A stretch of 64,000 nucleotides of DNA from Subtercola boreus (GCF_003399645.1 NZ_NBXD01000002.1:1-64000), one strand, 5' to 3'; shown: positions 1-8,359, counted from the first letter of the stretch. Numbers and translations are program-made. The notes: generated from the sequence alone by a model not told the origin.

Positions 1-1
1 C

Positions 2-64
2 CGCAACCACACCGCAGCATCCGACGAACTACGCCGCATCACCACCGGCACAAACCTGCGCTAA
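2..64 (+). CDS. C-terminal end of an unidentified protein (5' truncated by window edge)
   Basis: Only the last 20 codons and a TAA stop are present. The readable tail is polar and basic and ends in ITTGTNLR. Nothing in it identifies a family. It lies at the outer side of the tRNA-Gly-linked island, so it could be mobile-element cargo, but that is inference. Confidence 0.4.
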   Translation, partial: RNHTAASDELRRITTGTNLR

Positions 65-150
65 CCTAACCCCGCGACCTGGGGAGTTTCAACGAGCAGG
101 ACTGGGGAAATTCGCTGAGCGCCGTCACCTTTGACCTAGAAGGGCTGAGG

Positions 151-378
151 TTGGCAAATCGTCTAGCCGGCGAGCTCGGCGACGCGGTCGAGGTGGAATA
201 CCTCAACTACCAAGAGGGTGCACCCAAGCCTGCGAGGGTGCGCGGAACAGGCAACGGAACGAACGCGGCCGCGAGAGCAGCATTCGTGAAAATGGCACAC
301 GACGCAAAAGTGGAGCATGAAAGCCGCTTGCACGTTCCGCCTGACGACGAAGTGCGCTTAAGGTTCGGTCCGCGCTAA
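151..378 (+). CDS. small hypothetical protein
   Basis: A 75-residue frame starting at TTG, with a purine-rich AGAAGGGCTGAGG stretch just upstream as a possible ribosome binding site. The protein is soluble, with a patterned core (VEVEYLNY, then AAARAAFVKMAHDAK) that suggests a small alpha/beta fold. It has no signal peptide or membrane segment, and no family is recognised. It sits in the poorly conserved island and could be a fragment of a longer phage or plasmid protein. The start is uncertain because the next in-frame codon upstream of the TTG region is a stop. Confidence 0.4.
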   Translation: MANRLAGELGDAVEVEYLNYQEGAPKPARVRGTGNGTNAAARAAFVKMAHDAKVEHESRLHVPPDDEVRLRFGPR

Positions 379-491
379 CCAAAAGGATCGCCTATCAACC
401 GGGCACCAGGTCATCCCGGTTGACGTCCGGTTCTCGAATCGCTTAGTCGGGGATTCGAGCTGGAGGTGGATTGCGCAAACCACCACCGCAT

Positions 492-1124
492 TTATCGAGC
501 AAAAACCAAATGCCGTTGCAAGTCGCGTAGCGTCTGCAACGTCAACTGATCGCGAAGGCCAGTTGTCGTAGACCAATCGACCCCCGAGCCAAGAACGTCG
601 CTTGCGAAGACAAACTCGGTCGACACAAGAGCCCGCGTCCAATCATGGCGCTTCATCGGCCTGCCTTGAACTATGTCTTCGGCGATCCTCGATCCAGTCG
701 CAAACAGATCGGCTTTCGAAGCGAAGCCCGTCACCCTTGCCAACTCATCAGTGGGTCTGGCCGGACCACCCCATTCCCGCAGTCCATTGCGGAGAACACT
801 TCTCTCAACGGATGTCAGCCGAAAGTCGACAGGCTCATCTCGCTCAGCCCCTCTGACGTTTCGATCGTCCGGGTAGGCCGAACGCCATGTTTTAGACCTT
901 CGAACCTTCATCTGCACGGCGTAGTCGAGATCATGCCTGAGCACCTCCAACGCTTCTATCGGAAGGTTGCGATTGAACGACACCATGAACCGGCATTCAG
1001 GGAACTCACGAACCACGGCGAGCCAAGTGTCAACCGAAGCGACGGCGTCACAAAGATAACGGAACCGTTCGACACTGTCTTGTTCGTCGAAATGTTGTTT
1101 GTAATCGGCCGCCGATGTGATCAT
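492..1124 (-). CDS. hypothetical protein
   Basis: About 210 residues from the start chosen here (MITSAADYKQ); the frame is open up to 1193, so a start at 1148 or 1193 is also possible. The protein is soluble, with many charged residues, a Trp-rich N-terminal half and a C-terminal run of regularly spaced Leu/Arg residues (TLQTLRDLQRHLVF). There is no signal peptide, membrane segment or catalytic motif. Amino-acid composition and codon use look like a real gene. No family is recognised. It lies alone in the island, convergent with the small gene at 151-378. Confidence 0.5.
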   Translation of the reverse strand: MITSAADYKQHFDEQDSVERFRYLCDAVASVDTWLAVVREFPECRFMVSFNRNLPIEALEVLRHDLDYAVQMKVRRSKTWRSAYPDDRNVRGAERDEPVDFRLTSVERSVLRNGLREWGGPARPTDELARVTGFASKADLFATGSRIAEDIVQGRPMKRHDWTRALVSTEFVFASDVLGSGVDWSTTTGLRDQLTLQTLRDLQRHLVFAR

Positions 1125-1242
1125 GCTCCATTCTGACCACGACGGCATGAACTCGCTGCATCTCTCACAACCGACTACGCAACCCTGCCCCACTTGACGT
1201 CCGGCAATGGAGACTTGGGCGGAGCCGTCTGAGACTGATTTT

Positions 1243-2118
1243 TTAGCGGCCTGCGGCGTAGTGATTGTTGGTCTGGGCCTGGGTGAACACGGTTGTGTAC
1301 ACGGCGGCGTAGCGGAGGGTTCCGGTAAAGAAAGTGTTCGTTCCGGTGTTGGGCCAGCCGTTTTGGTTTCCTTGCCCGAAACGCCAGTACCCGGCGTGGG
1401 GCTCGGCGGCGGTGTAGGTGGTGTTGCTGGCGGCGAGGGTCCCGTCGAGGTAGAGGTTCATGCCCGTTCCGGCGGAGAATGTGGCGATCATGTGGTGCCA
1501 GGCGCCGTTGGCGTACCCGGCGGGGCTGGTGATGACTTGCACAGCGTTGTTGTAGGTGCCGAAGATCACTTGCCCGGTGGGTGAGAGGTATACCTGGCGG
1601 TCGTACTGGCCGGACGCGGTTCCGGTTTGTCCGTTTTCGAACCCGACGATCTTGCCCGACGCGACGGATGTTTTGAACCAGGTCTCGAGGGTGAAGGTTG
1701 CGGGGCTGGTGACCTGGGTGGGGGTGGTGAGGTAGCTGGTGCTGCCGTTGAGCACGTAGGAGCTGCCGGTGTCGCGGGGGCAAGCGATCGGGGTGGTTGT
1801 GCTCGACGCAAGAGAGCCCTGGTAAGTGCCGTTCGCGTTCTTCCCTGAGATGTCCGCTGCGACGGTGCCGGTGGTTTCGGTCAGGGGGTATTGAAAGAGG
1901 GCGTTGGCTTTGTCGACGCCGTAGGCGCCGGTGCAGGTGAAGTTCGCAGCCGTCGCTGCAGTGTCGGTGTTGTTGGTGATCTTGGCTACATACGCTGAAG
2001 ACGTACCGGGTGCGAACGCGGTCACGGCGATCACCGCGATGAGCAGGAAAGTCAGGGCAGTGATGCCTAGGCCACGCCAGGGGGCGAGGGGCGGGTTGCC
2101 GGGTGTGCGGATGCTCAT
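1243..2118 (-). CDS. exported LamG/concanavalin-like domain protein, SipW-type signal
   Basis: A 291-residue exported protein. After a proline-rich start there is one hydrophobic segment (about residues 17-38), then the sequence YVAKITNNTDTAATAANF, which closely resembles the region after the hydrophobic segment of the neighbouring protein at 3125-3778. From about residue 75 there is a LamG/laminin-type jelly roll: an FTLETWFK strand, GAWHHMIATF, LYLDGTLAA and a final FTGTLRYAAVY. Such domains bind sugars or matrix. The start overlaps the stop of the signal peptidase gene by 4 nt, so the two are translationally coupled. The likely role is a cell-surface or matrix protein cleaved by that peptidase. 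Confidence 0.85.
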   Translation of the reverse strand: MSIRTPGNPPLAPWRGLGITALTFLLIAVIAVTAFAPGTSSAYVAKITNNTDTAATAANFTCTGAYGVDKANALFQYPLTETTGTVAADISGKNANGTYQGSLASSTTTPIACPRDTGSSYVLNGSTSYLTTPTQVTSPATFTLETWFKTSVASGKIVGFENGQTGTASGQYDRQVYLSPTGQVIFGTYNNAVQVITSPAGYANGAWHHMIATFSAGTGMNLYLDGTLAASNTTYTAAEPHAGYWRFGQGNQNGWPNTGTNTFFTGTLRYAAVYTTVFTQAQTNNHYAAGR

Positions 2119-3005
2119 GCGGTGCCGTTTTCTGGGTCTGCGGGCAGGCCGATGATGATTGTCCAGAGCAGCGGTATCGCGCAGACCGCGAGGAGGATGA
2201 CCCAGCCCAGAAGGGACAGGTTCAAAGCCGAGGCGAGATGGTATTGGCTGGTGTCGAGGAGACTCGGAACGGTGAGGGTGCCGACTTGCCCGGTCACGAG
2301 GTCGGCGGTGTTTCCGCCGGCGGCTTGGACCCGGATCGGGAGGATTCCGGTGGACACGACTGTTGCGGTGGCTCCGGTGGTGTCGGCGGTGGTGCTGAGG
2401 ACGACGATCCCGATCAGGGGGCGGAGGATGTACGCTGCGACGGCTACGACGAGGGAGGTTCCGGCGACCCGGAGCGCGGATCGGGTTGTCGGAGACCGGA
2501 ACATCGACGATAGGGCCCAGACCAGGAGCGACCCGACGGCGACGATCGGGATGGCTTTCACGACCCAGCCGGCCGTTGGGAGGATGAAGCTCGCGTGGCC
2601 GATGATGTCAGAGGACCGCAGTTGCCACGGGTCGGTTGCGCCGTTGATGTCTCCGCGGGTGCTGATGGCGCCGTCCGCGTCGATGCTGATGATGCGGTGG
2701 GTGTAGACCTCGTCAGGTGTTGTCGGGGGGTGGAACGTGATTACGTCTCCGACCTCGTTGGAGTCATAGGTGGGGGTGGTGAGGATCAAAGTCCCCACGG
2801 GTGCTGTTTCCCCCATCGAGGGGGTCTGCACCACGAACCACCGCCCACCGGTCAGGAAGAACACCAAAGCGGCAAGAAGGACCGCGCCTAGAACGGACGC
2901 CGCCGTGACGAACAGAAACCGGCCAGGGAGACTGAGGGGGGCCTGTTTGGGGATCCACCGGTAGGGTCCGGAATGAGCACCCTTCTGTTCGCGTTGTGAC
3001 GGCAT
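2115..3005 (-). CDS. SipW-like signal peptidase I (Ser/His type)
   Basis: A 296-residue membrane serine protease of the S26 family. One membrane segment at about residues 29-52 is followed by the nucleophile box TPSMGETAPVGTL (Ser63). The usual bacterial lysine is replaced by histidine in YTHRIISID (His103), the hallmark of the ER/archaeal/SipW type. The conserved acidic box is TRGDINGATD (Asp119, Asp125). Two or three more hydrophobic segments follow to the C-terminus (about 140-200 and 265-288), making the protein longer than typical SipW. It is co-transcribed with two exported proteins carrying the matching signal, which are its presumed substrates. Confidence 0.88.
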   Translation of the reverse strand: MPSQREQKGAHSGPYRWIPKQAPLSLPGRFLFVTAASVLGAVLLAALVFFLTGGRWFVVQTPSMGETAPVGTLILTTPTYDSNEVGDVITFHPPTTPDEVYTHRIISIDADGAISTRGDINGATDPWQLRSSDIIGHASFILPTAGWVVKAIPIVAVGSLLVWALSSMFRSPTTRSALRVAGTSLVVAVAAYILRPLIGIVVLSTTADTTGATATVVSTGILPIRVQAAGGNTADLVTGQVGTLTVPSLLDTSQYHLASALNLSLLGWVILLAVCAIPLLWTIIIGLPADPENGTA

Positions 3006-3124
3006 CGGGCTCCTTCCTAACAGTTCACCAGCGAAGTACCGGGCGTGGGGGTGAAAGAGGTATCGCGGATCCGCCCCGGACTACTGAGGCGAACCCGCGA
3101 TACCCACGATGAGGTGGATGGGAA

Positions 3125-3778
3125 CTAGCTGCCGAAGGTCCAGGTCAGCGGCAGCGAAGCCTGCAGGCCTTGGTACGTGTTACCCGCGGTCGACGCGAGG
3201 GTGACAGCGAATGAGAACGGAACCAACACACCTGCCGCCGGCGCTGAGGGCATTGTGAACGCGGCAGGCGCTGCGCCGGCGAGGGAGGCGAGGGTGCCGC
3301 TGAACACGGTCGTCGCACCCGAGGTGATGACGATGTTCATTTTCGCGCAGAGATCCGTGGCCGTACCGTTCTGGGTTCCGACGTTTGTCTGGGTGCATGT
3401 CGCACCAGGCGTGAGGGTGAACGTCGTCGCGGCGACCGTGCCGATGTTCTTGATCGTGATGGGGGTCGTAACCGTGTTACCCGGCGTCATGGTCGTGCTG
3501 CCACCGAATTTGTTGATCGTCGCGCACGTCGAAGCGTTCGTCGAGACGCTGCCACCGTCGGTGCTGAGGCAGGTGACCGTGGCGCCGGAGTTCTGCTCCT
3601 GCATGACGAGCGCACCCGTCGCTGCGGTGTTCTGCGAGTTGGTGATGCTCGCAACGAACCCGGACATCGTCCCGGTGAGGCTCAGGGAGAGAAGGACAGC
3701 ACCGAGGACACCGGCGCCGAGAGCGACAGGTGCGAAACGGCGGCGTTTGTTCTTCGGAAGAGCAGCGTGACCAGACAT
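3125..3778 (-). CDS. TasA/camelysin-like exported protein with SipW-type signal
   Basis: A 217-residue exported protein. A basic KNKRRRF patch precedes a long hydrophobic segment (about residues 16-38), then FVASITNSQNTAATG, the same consensus as in the LamG neighbour. The mature part is Thr/Ala/Gly-rich with Cys residues that may form disulfides (CLSTDG, STCATI, ATCTQT, DLCAKM) and beta-strand repetition (TITIKNIGTVAATTF), like TasA-type matrix or fibre proteins. It is the first gene of the operon with the peptidase and LamG genes and has a promoter and operator upstream. It was probably the original SipW client; fibre formation is inference. Confidence 0.8.
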   Translation of the reverse strand: MSGHAALPKNKRRRFAPVALGAGVLGAVLLSLSLTGTMSGFVASITNSQNTAATGALVMQEQNSGATVTCLSTDGGSVSTNASTCATINKFGGSTTMTPGNTVTTPITIKNIGTVAATTFTLTPGATCTQTNVGTQNGTATDLCAKMNIVITSGATTVFSGTLASLAGAAPAAFTMPSAPAAGVLVPFSFAVTLASTAGNTYQGLQASLPLTWTFGS

Positions 3779-3863
3779 GAATGAATCCCCTTAGGAGTGA
3801 AGTGAGTGAAGCTTTGCCCTGAAATCACCCTGCGGGTTATCTACATCATCGGCAAGCACCTTT

Positions 3864-3892
3864 AGTATGAAGAAACATTAGAGCTAATGCAA
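3864..3892 (-). promoter_or_regulatory. promoter of the SipW/TasA-like operon
   Basis: On the minus strand a -35 TTGCAT (3887-3892) and -10 CATACT (3864-3869) are separated by exactly 17 bp. They lie about 85 nt upstream of the ATG at 3778. A palindrome overlaps the -35 and spacer, so the promoter is probably repressed. Confidence 0.6.
3876..3889. promoter_or_regulatory. palindromic operator, probable MarR site
   Basis: CATTAG-AG-CTAATG is a perfect inverted repeat with 6-bp arms. It overlaps the -35 element of the minus-strand promoter and lies about 100 bp upstream of the divergent MarR gene. Position and symmetry fit repression of the exported-protein operon, and autorepression, by that MarR protein. 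Confidence 0.5.
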
Positions 3893-3992
3893 ACCCCCCG
3901 TTTTGGGGCGCAGCACCCCCTAAACCAGCACCCTATGCTCGAACGAACCCCTCTGTTCCTAGCGGAGGCACTCAACCGAAAGATTTCACCCC

Positions 3993-4550
3993 ATGGCCAT
4001 GCTGATTACCAAGGACGACGCCACCAAAAAGGGGCACCTCACCGCACTTCCCCGCGCTTCGAAGCCAAAGAAGGAGGCAGCGGAGCACGCTACCGCAGCC
4101 GACGGGGCGGCCGAGTATGCATCCGCGCTGCACCGGCTGGATGTGGAACACCGGAAGCTCCGCACCGCGTTCGCCGATCACCTCGGCCTTACCCACAACG
4201 AATACGACGCCTTCATGCACATCGCCGAAACCGGCACCACCACACCCAAAGAACTTGCCGCAACCCTCCGATTCACGACTGGCGCAACGACCGCGATGAT
4301 CGACCGACTCGAAAAAGTCGACCTCGTACACCGGATCCCGAATCCGGACGACCGGCGAAGCGTGCTCCTAGAACCCACCCCCCACGGCAAAACCCAAGCC
4401 GCATGGGTCGTCAACGCCTACACCAGCCTCGCCGCCACCGCCGTCACAACCCACAACGCGCTCACAGCAAACGAACTCACCGAGACCATCGACCACATTA
4501 CTGAAATCATTAACACGACCACCACACATATCGCCGACCCGGCGCATTGA
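3993..4550 (+). CDS. MarR-family transcriptional regulator
   Basis: A 185-residue protein. The first 45 residues are charged and probably disordered. A winged helix follows: LTHNEYDAFMHIAETGTTTPKELAATL (recognition region), then TTAMIDRLEKVDLVHRIPNPDDRRSVLLEPTPHG, which carries the family DRR wing motif. The C-terminal helix would form the dimer interface. The gene diverges from the SipW-like operon and shares its upstream region with the CATTAG-AG-CTAATG palindrome, so it is the likely local regulator. Its inducing signal is unknown. Confidence 0.85.
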   Translation: MAMLITKDDATKKGHLTALPRASKPKKEAAEHATAADGAAEYASALHRLDVEHRKLRTAFADHLGLTHNEYDAFMHIAETGTTTPKELAATLRFTTGATTAMIDRLEKVDLVHRIPNPDDRRSVLLEPTPHGKTQAAWVVNAYTSLAATAVTTHNALTANELTETIDHITEIINTTTTHIADPAH

Positions 4551-4965
4551 ACACTGCCCCCATACCTGGCCTGGAACATCGGTCCGCAAAGCTGAACCAG
4601 ATCGATGGCTAAATACGGCCGCCGCGCAACACTCAACAATCTGCCGGTTTGACCGGCCGCAGATCGCGTCAGACAACTGGAAGCGACTTGTCCGGCGTAT
4701 CCTGCCGCCCGCCACCCTGTCCACGCGAAAGAGCTCACCGTAGACGTGGAACGCACCATTCAGTGGCTCCAAAATAACGTCAGCGAGCGTCACTTACAAG
4801 TCGCGCCACGGCACCGATTGGTTGAACCCGTCCCACTGAGCGACCCGTCTAAGGTCTGCACCAGACTAAACGACGCCCACTCCCCCAAGGACGCGGCTCA
4901 CGCAGGAGCTCATGCCGTTGGTTATGGGGTTTCCCCATCAGGGACGACGTAGCTTGCACGGAGAT
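4551..4965. other. gene-poor intergenic stretch
   Basis: About 415 bases between the MarR gene and the convergent hypothetical gene. Only short frames with atypical composition are present. No tRNA, strong hairpin or recognisable promoter was seen. It may hold eroded island DNA. Confidence 0.4.
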
Positions 4966-5301
4966 TCAGGGCGCGGCTGAGGAAGCAAATCTACGCACTT
5001 CCGCTTCAGGCTCCGTCAGGGGAAGTTCCACAACAAAGTTTCGGCCCACCTCCATACTGAGAAGTTCGGCTAGCCTCGCCCCCTCTGCTTCAAAGGCGTC
5101 CCTCAGACTTGGACTCGACCAGGTCTGCTCATCGGGACGACCACGGTGTAGGAAAGCTCCCAATTCTGCATGGCCTCCACTAGACCATTTGAAAGTCTGG
5201 ACTTGTCGTATGAAACCGGACTCGGGAAGCCAGATCACACTCTCTGCATCATCGGGAAGGAGGTGGATGACCTTCGGGTCGAGGATCTCAGGGTCGCTCA
5301 T
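4966..5301 (-). CDS. hypothetical protein
   Basis: A 111-residue acidic, soluble protein with no signal peptide. The N-terminal half has a likely beta sheet (VIHLLPDDAESVIWLPESGFIRQV). The C-terminal half has a helix (LRDAFEAEGARLAELLSME) and a strand (NFVVELPLTEPEAEVRRF). No family is recognised. The composition is protein-like, and the gene sits alone between the MarR gene and the integrase remnant, probably as island cargo. Confidence 0.5.
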   Translation of the reverse strand: MSDPEILDPKVIHLLPDDAESVIWLPESGFIRQVQTFKWSSGGHAELGAFLHRGRPDEQTWSSPSLRDAFEAEGARLAELLSMEVGRNFVVELPLTEPEAEVRRFASSAAP

Positions 5302-5350
5302 ACGACGACACTAGGCCCAACACTGGGATGACGGCCTTGATCGGCGAGGA

Positions 5351-5796
5351 ATGAAACGAGTCAGCGATCTCGCGGACCCAATCGACATGTATCTCGCGAC
5401 AGGATGTCGAACTGGTGAGGTGCTGGCCGCCAGGTGGGAGGCAGTGAATTTCACGGCGGCGCCGGCTACGTTCACTATCGCAGGGGACGGTGGTCCGCAA
5501 AGCCGGCGGTCTTGTCATTCAGCCCAAGACGAAGAGCGCCAGCTCCCAGCGCGTCGTGAAGCTCTCTCCTTTTGCGCACTCGATGCTAGAGCGTCGGAGA
5601 ATTGACGCATCGACTGACCTCGTGTTTCCCTCCTCCACGGGCACACTCCGGGCCCCGAGTAACTTCCTGTTGCAATGGCACGCGGCTCTGGAAGGGACGC
5701 GATCTCAAGGAGCATTACCGAATCATTCCGTTCCACCGTCGCGACCTCACTGCTATTCTGGAAACGTTCAACGTCTCCCGCCAAAACCTTGACTAA
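5351..5796 (+). pseudogene. tyrosine recombinase (phage-type integrase) remnant
   Basis: Fragments of the catalytic domain remain in three different frames. The first frame has IDMYLATGCRTGEVLAARW, the box holding the first catalytic Arg. A shifted frame has IQPKTKSASSQRVVKLSPFA and LVFPSSTGTLRAPSNF, typical of the middle of the domain. A third frame has IIPFHRRDLTAILET, close to the usual His-x-x-Arg box. The frame changes and the absence of the N-terminal domain and the catalytic Tyr show it is dead. It ends about 70 bp before tRNA-Gly, the classic position of an integrase next to its attachment site. Confidence 0.7.
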
Positions 5797-5837
5797 ACAT
5801 TGACTTTCGGCGAAAACTTTGAATCGCTAGACACCGA

Positions 5838-5859
5838 GATCCCCGAAATGACGGGGATC
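5838..5859. other. 8-bp stem hairpin between integrase remnant and tRNA
   Basis: GATCCCCG and CGGGGATC form a perfect inverted repeat around a 6-nt loop. No T-tract follows, so it is a weak terminator at best. It may be part of the ancestral attachment or recombinase-binding region. Confidence 0.4.
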
Positions 5860-5868
5860 AAGGCACAT

Positions 5869-5942
5869 GCGGATGTAGTTCAATGGCAGAACTTCAGCTT
5901 CCCAAGCTGATAGTGCGGGTTCGATTCCCGTCATCCGCTCCA
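5869..5942 (+). tRNA. tRNA-Gly (anticodon CCC)
   Basis: The cloverleaf can be drawn directly. The acceptor stem GCGGATG pairs with CATCCGC. The anticodon stem TCAGC/GCTGA encloses loop TTCCCAA (anticodon CCC). The T-loop contains GGTTCGATTCC. The 3' end TCCA is encoded. It is a likely integration site for the element whose integrase remnant lies just upstream. Confidence 0.95.
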
Positions 5943-5957
5943 CGGGGCCGGCGAGGC

Positions 5958-6608
5958 TCAGCGCCGGGCGGCGCGCGCCGCGTCATCGATTCGGGCGACG
6001 TACCGCTGCCACGCGGCGGCATCGCGCGCGGGGATGTTCGGATCGGCGGGCCCGTTTCCGGCGCGGCCGTCGATGAGTTCCCGCATGATGTCTGCGTGCC
6101 CGGCATGGCGGGCGACCTCCGCGACGACGTGCACGAGGATCTGGTGCATCGTCACGTCACAGCGATCGGCGGGCCACCAGGGCACCGTGCCGGTCGCGTC
6201 GAGAGGCAGGACGTCGATGGTTGCGTCGCTGTGGGCGGAGGAGAAATCGAAGAAGTCGAGCACCTCGACCCGGGACTGCTCCGCCGGCGCCCACATGTCC
6301 GCGTCTTCGAAGGCAGCATCCACGCCGAAAGAGCCCGGCAGACCTACGGAGCCAGCCAACGCGGCCAACGCCTCGGCAGCATCCAGAGCGGTGATCTGCT
6401 CGGCAACGGGATGCGTCGCCGAGCGCCCGAACACCTCGCCGAAGTACCCGAGCTGCACGCTCGCCACGTGCTTCACGAGCCCAAGCAGGTTGGTGCCCGT
6501 CGGCGTCAGCGGCCGGCGCACGTCGTACTCGTCCAGACCGTCGAGCGTGCCGAGGAGGTCTGACCGGCGCCTCTGCAGGTAGGTGCGGAGTGTCTCTTTC
6601 TCGTCCAT
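5958..6608 (-). CDS. DinB-family / DUF664 protein
   Basis: A 216-residue protein starting at MDEKETLRTYLQ. It has the DinB four-helix layout. The first helix RRSDLLGTLDGLDEYDVRRPLTPTG is followed by TNLLGLVKHVASVQLGYFGEVFG, whose His is the first metal ligand of the family. The second pair of ligands lies in QILVHVVAEVARHAGHADIMRELIDG. Actinobacterial members of this family are thought to be metal- and thiol-dependent (often mycothiol) transferases. The start was chosen by the DinB N-terminus; the frame is open further upstream but the added residues look unlike the family. It is divergent from the HAD gene. Confidence 0.8.
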   Translation of the reverse strand: MDEKETLRTYLQRRRSDLLGTLDGLDEYDVRRPLTPTGTNLLGLVKHVASVQLGYFGEVFGRSATHPVAEQITALDAAEALAALAGSVGLPGSFGVDAAFEDADMWAPAEQSRVEVLDFFDFSSAHSDATIDVLPLDATGTVPWWPADRCDVTMHQILVHVVAEVARHAGHADIMRELIDGRAGNGPADPNIPARDAAAWQRYVARIDDAARAARR

Positions 6609-6711
6609 GAACCGATTCTGCACCACCCTTCCGACACCGGATGGGGCTACCCCGTACCATGGAGCGGCGCGGAAATCTGTCGCGCACCCCAGACACGTGA
6701 AGGAATCACCC

Positions 6712-7512
6712 GTGACGACATCTCCCCGATTGGTCGCTTTCGACCTCGACGACACGCTCGCACCGTCGAAGTCTCCGCTCGACCCGGCGATGGCCGCCCT
6801 TCTCATCAGGCTCCTCGACGTGTCGCCGGTCTGCATCATCTCGGGCGGGCAGATCGCCCAGTTCCAGATGCAGGTCATCGACAATCTCGGTGACGCCAGT
6901 GAAGACCAGCTCGCCCGACTCCACCTGATGCCCACCTGCGGCACGCAGTACTACCGACACGAGAACGGCGCCTGGAGCCAGATCTACGCCCAGAACCTGA
7001 CCGATGACGAGAAGGCACGCGCCCTCGAGGTGGTCGAGCGCGTCGCGAAGCACCTCGGCTTCTGGGAGACCGAGACCTGGGGGCCCATTCTCGAAGACCG
7101 CGGTTCGCAGATCACGTTCTCGGCCCTCGGCCAGGCTGCTCCCGTCGCGGCGAAGATGGCGTGGGACCCGTCGGGCGAGAAGAAGAACGCCCTGCGGGAG
7201 GCCGCCCAGGCGGAGCTTCCCGACCTCGAAGTGCGTGCGGGCGGGTCGACGAGCGTCGACATCACCCGCCGGGGCATCGACAAGGCGTACGGCATGAACA
7301 AGCTCGCCGACCTGACCGGAATCCCGCTCGACGACATGCTCTTCATCGGCGACCGCCTCGACGAGAACGGCAACGACTACCCCGTGAAGGCCATGGGAGT
7401 TTCGTGCGTGGCCGTCGAGGGCTGGCACGACACGGCCGCATACCTCGAGAAGCTCATCCCTGAGCTGCAGGCGGCTGCGAACCGGGTGACGGATGACCCG
7501 ACTGACGGATGA
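6712..7512 (+). CDS. HAD-IIB hydrolase, phosphomannomutase-like
   Basis: A 266-residue cytoplasmic HAD phosphatase or mutase. The catalytic motif VAFDLDDTLAPSKSPLD at the N-terminus has both Asp residues. Motif II is CIISGGQIAQF, and the acidic motif IV is DDMLFIGDRLDENGNDYP. A Cof/PMM-type cap lies between (KHLGFWETETW to GSTSVDITRRGIDKAYGM). The pattern resembles eukaryotic-type phosphomannomutase and sugar-phosphate phosphatases; the exact substrate is not determined. It starts at GTG after GAAGGAA. Its end overlaps the DksA-like gene by 20 nt. Confidence 0.8.
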   Translation: MTTSPRLVAFDLDDTLAPSKSPLDPAMAALLIRLLDVSPVCIISGGQIAQFQMQVIDNLGDASEDQLARLHLMPTCGTQYYRHENGAWSQIYAQNLTDDEKARALEVVERVAKHLGFWETETWGPILEDRGSQITFSALGQAAPVAAKMAWDPSGEKKNALREAAQAELPDLEVRAGGSTSVDITRRGIDKAYGMNKLADLTGIPLDDMLFIGDRLDENGNDYPVKAMGVSCVAVEGWHDTAAYLEKLIPELQAAANRVTDDPTDG

Positions 7513-7873
7513 CCGGCTGACCGATGACCGGCTGGCGCACCTGCGGCGGGAGCTCGAGCGGCTGCGCTCCGAACTCGACACCGAGCTGAAGCGCATGACG
7601 GGATCGCTCGACGACGTGCGGGACGCCCGTGGTGACGCCTCGGCCGATGACGAACACGATCCCGAGGGACCGACGCTCTCGTCGGAGTGGTCGCGCATCG
7701 CTGGGGTCACCGCAGAACTGCAGGCACGCTCGACCGCGATCGACGGCGCCCTCGAGCGTTTCGAGCGGGGTACCTACGGAACGTGCATCCGGTGCGGTCT
7801 GCCCATCGACGCCGGGCGACTGGATGCCCGCCCCTTCGCCGAGCTCTGCATCACCTGTGCACGCCGTGGCTGA
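7493..7873 (+). CDS. DksA/TraR-type C4 zinc-finger protein
   Basis: A 126-residue protein with a long N-terminal coiled coil (LAHLRRELERLRSELDTELKRM and later SRIAGVTAELQARSTAIDGALERFERGTYG). A zinc finger follows: CIRCGLPI ... ELCITCARRG, with the four cysteines of the DksA/TraR family. Such proteins bind in the RNA polymerase secondary channel; the actinobacterial homologues are less studied. It overlaps the HAD gene upstream and a zinc-ribbon gene downstream, so the three probably form one transcript. Confidence 0.85.
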   Translation: MTRLTDDRLTDDRLAHLRRELERLRSELDTELKRMTGSLDDVRDARGDASADDEHDPEGPTLSSEWSRIAGVTAELQARSTAIDGALERFERGTYGTCIRCGLPIDAGRLDARPFAELCITCARRG

Positions 7874-8162
7874 GTCGGGCGGCAAGAACCGCGCCGGCGG
7901 AAGGAAGGGCGCCGGCGACGGGAAGCGCCCGGGCGGGCTCGGCGGCTGGCTGAATGCACGGCTCTTCCCCTACCTCGGCCCCCCTCCTCTCGGCCCGTTC
8001 GACACCGAATCGGCCGAGTCGAAGACGGAACGCGCCAGTGCGGGGTCGTGCCCCCTCTGCGGACGACCGATGCGTGAGCACACCATCGATCGCGCCGGTG
8101 AGCGCACCCAGCTCTACTGCCCTGACGGGCCCGAGGCAGAGATCCCGACCACGTCGTCTTGA
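7866..8162 (+). CDS. small zinc-ribbon-like protein
   Basis: A 98-residue protein starting at GTG, overlapping the end of the DksA-like gene by 8 nt. The N-terminus is Gly/Lys/Arg-rich and likely disordered. A proline-rich middle (LFPYLGPPPLGPF) leads to a single CPLCGRPM knuckle and a second Cys in LYCPD, a partial zinc ribbon. The function is unknown. The overlap suggests co-translation with the two genes before it. Confidence 0.65.
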   Translation: MAESGGKNRAGGRKGAGDGKRPGGLGGWLNARLFPYLGPPPLGPFDTESAESKTERASAGSCPLCGRPMREHTIDRAGERTQLYCPDGPEAEIPTTSS

Positions 8163-8163
8163 C

Positions 8164-8200
8164 CCCCATTCGGGGGCTAGGCAGCGTCCCCCGAATGGGG
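8164..8200 (+). terminator. hairpin terminator after the HAD-DksA operon
   Basis: CCCCATTCGGGGG and CCCCCGAATGGGG form a perfect 13-bp stem with an 11-nt loop. It starts 2 nt after the last stop codon. There is no clear T-tract, which is common in high-GC actinobacteria. Confidence 0.6.
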
Positions 8201-8359
8201 CAACCTGATGTGACCGTGCGTGAGGGGGTCTCGACGCACAGTGCACAGCCCAGAAAGCCGCTGTGGCAAGAACGACGCTGGTGTTCCTCGACAATGCCAG
8301 GTACTCGTCGACTGACCCCCGGCACGCGGAGCCGGCGTCAGATCGACCAAGGGGACGAA

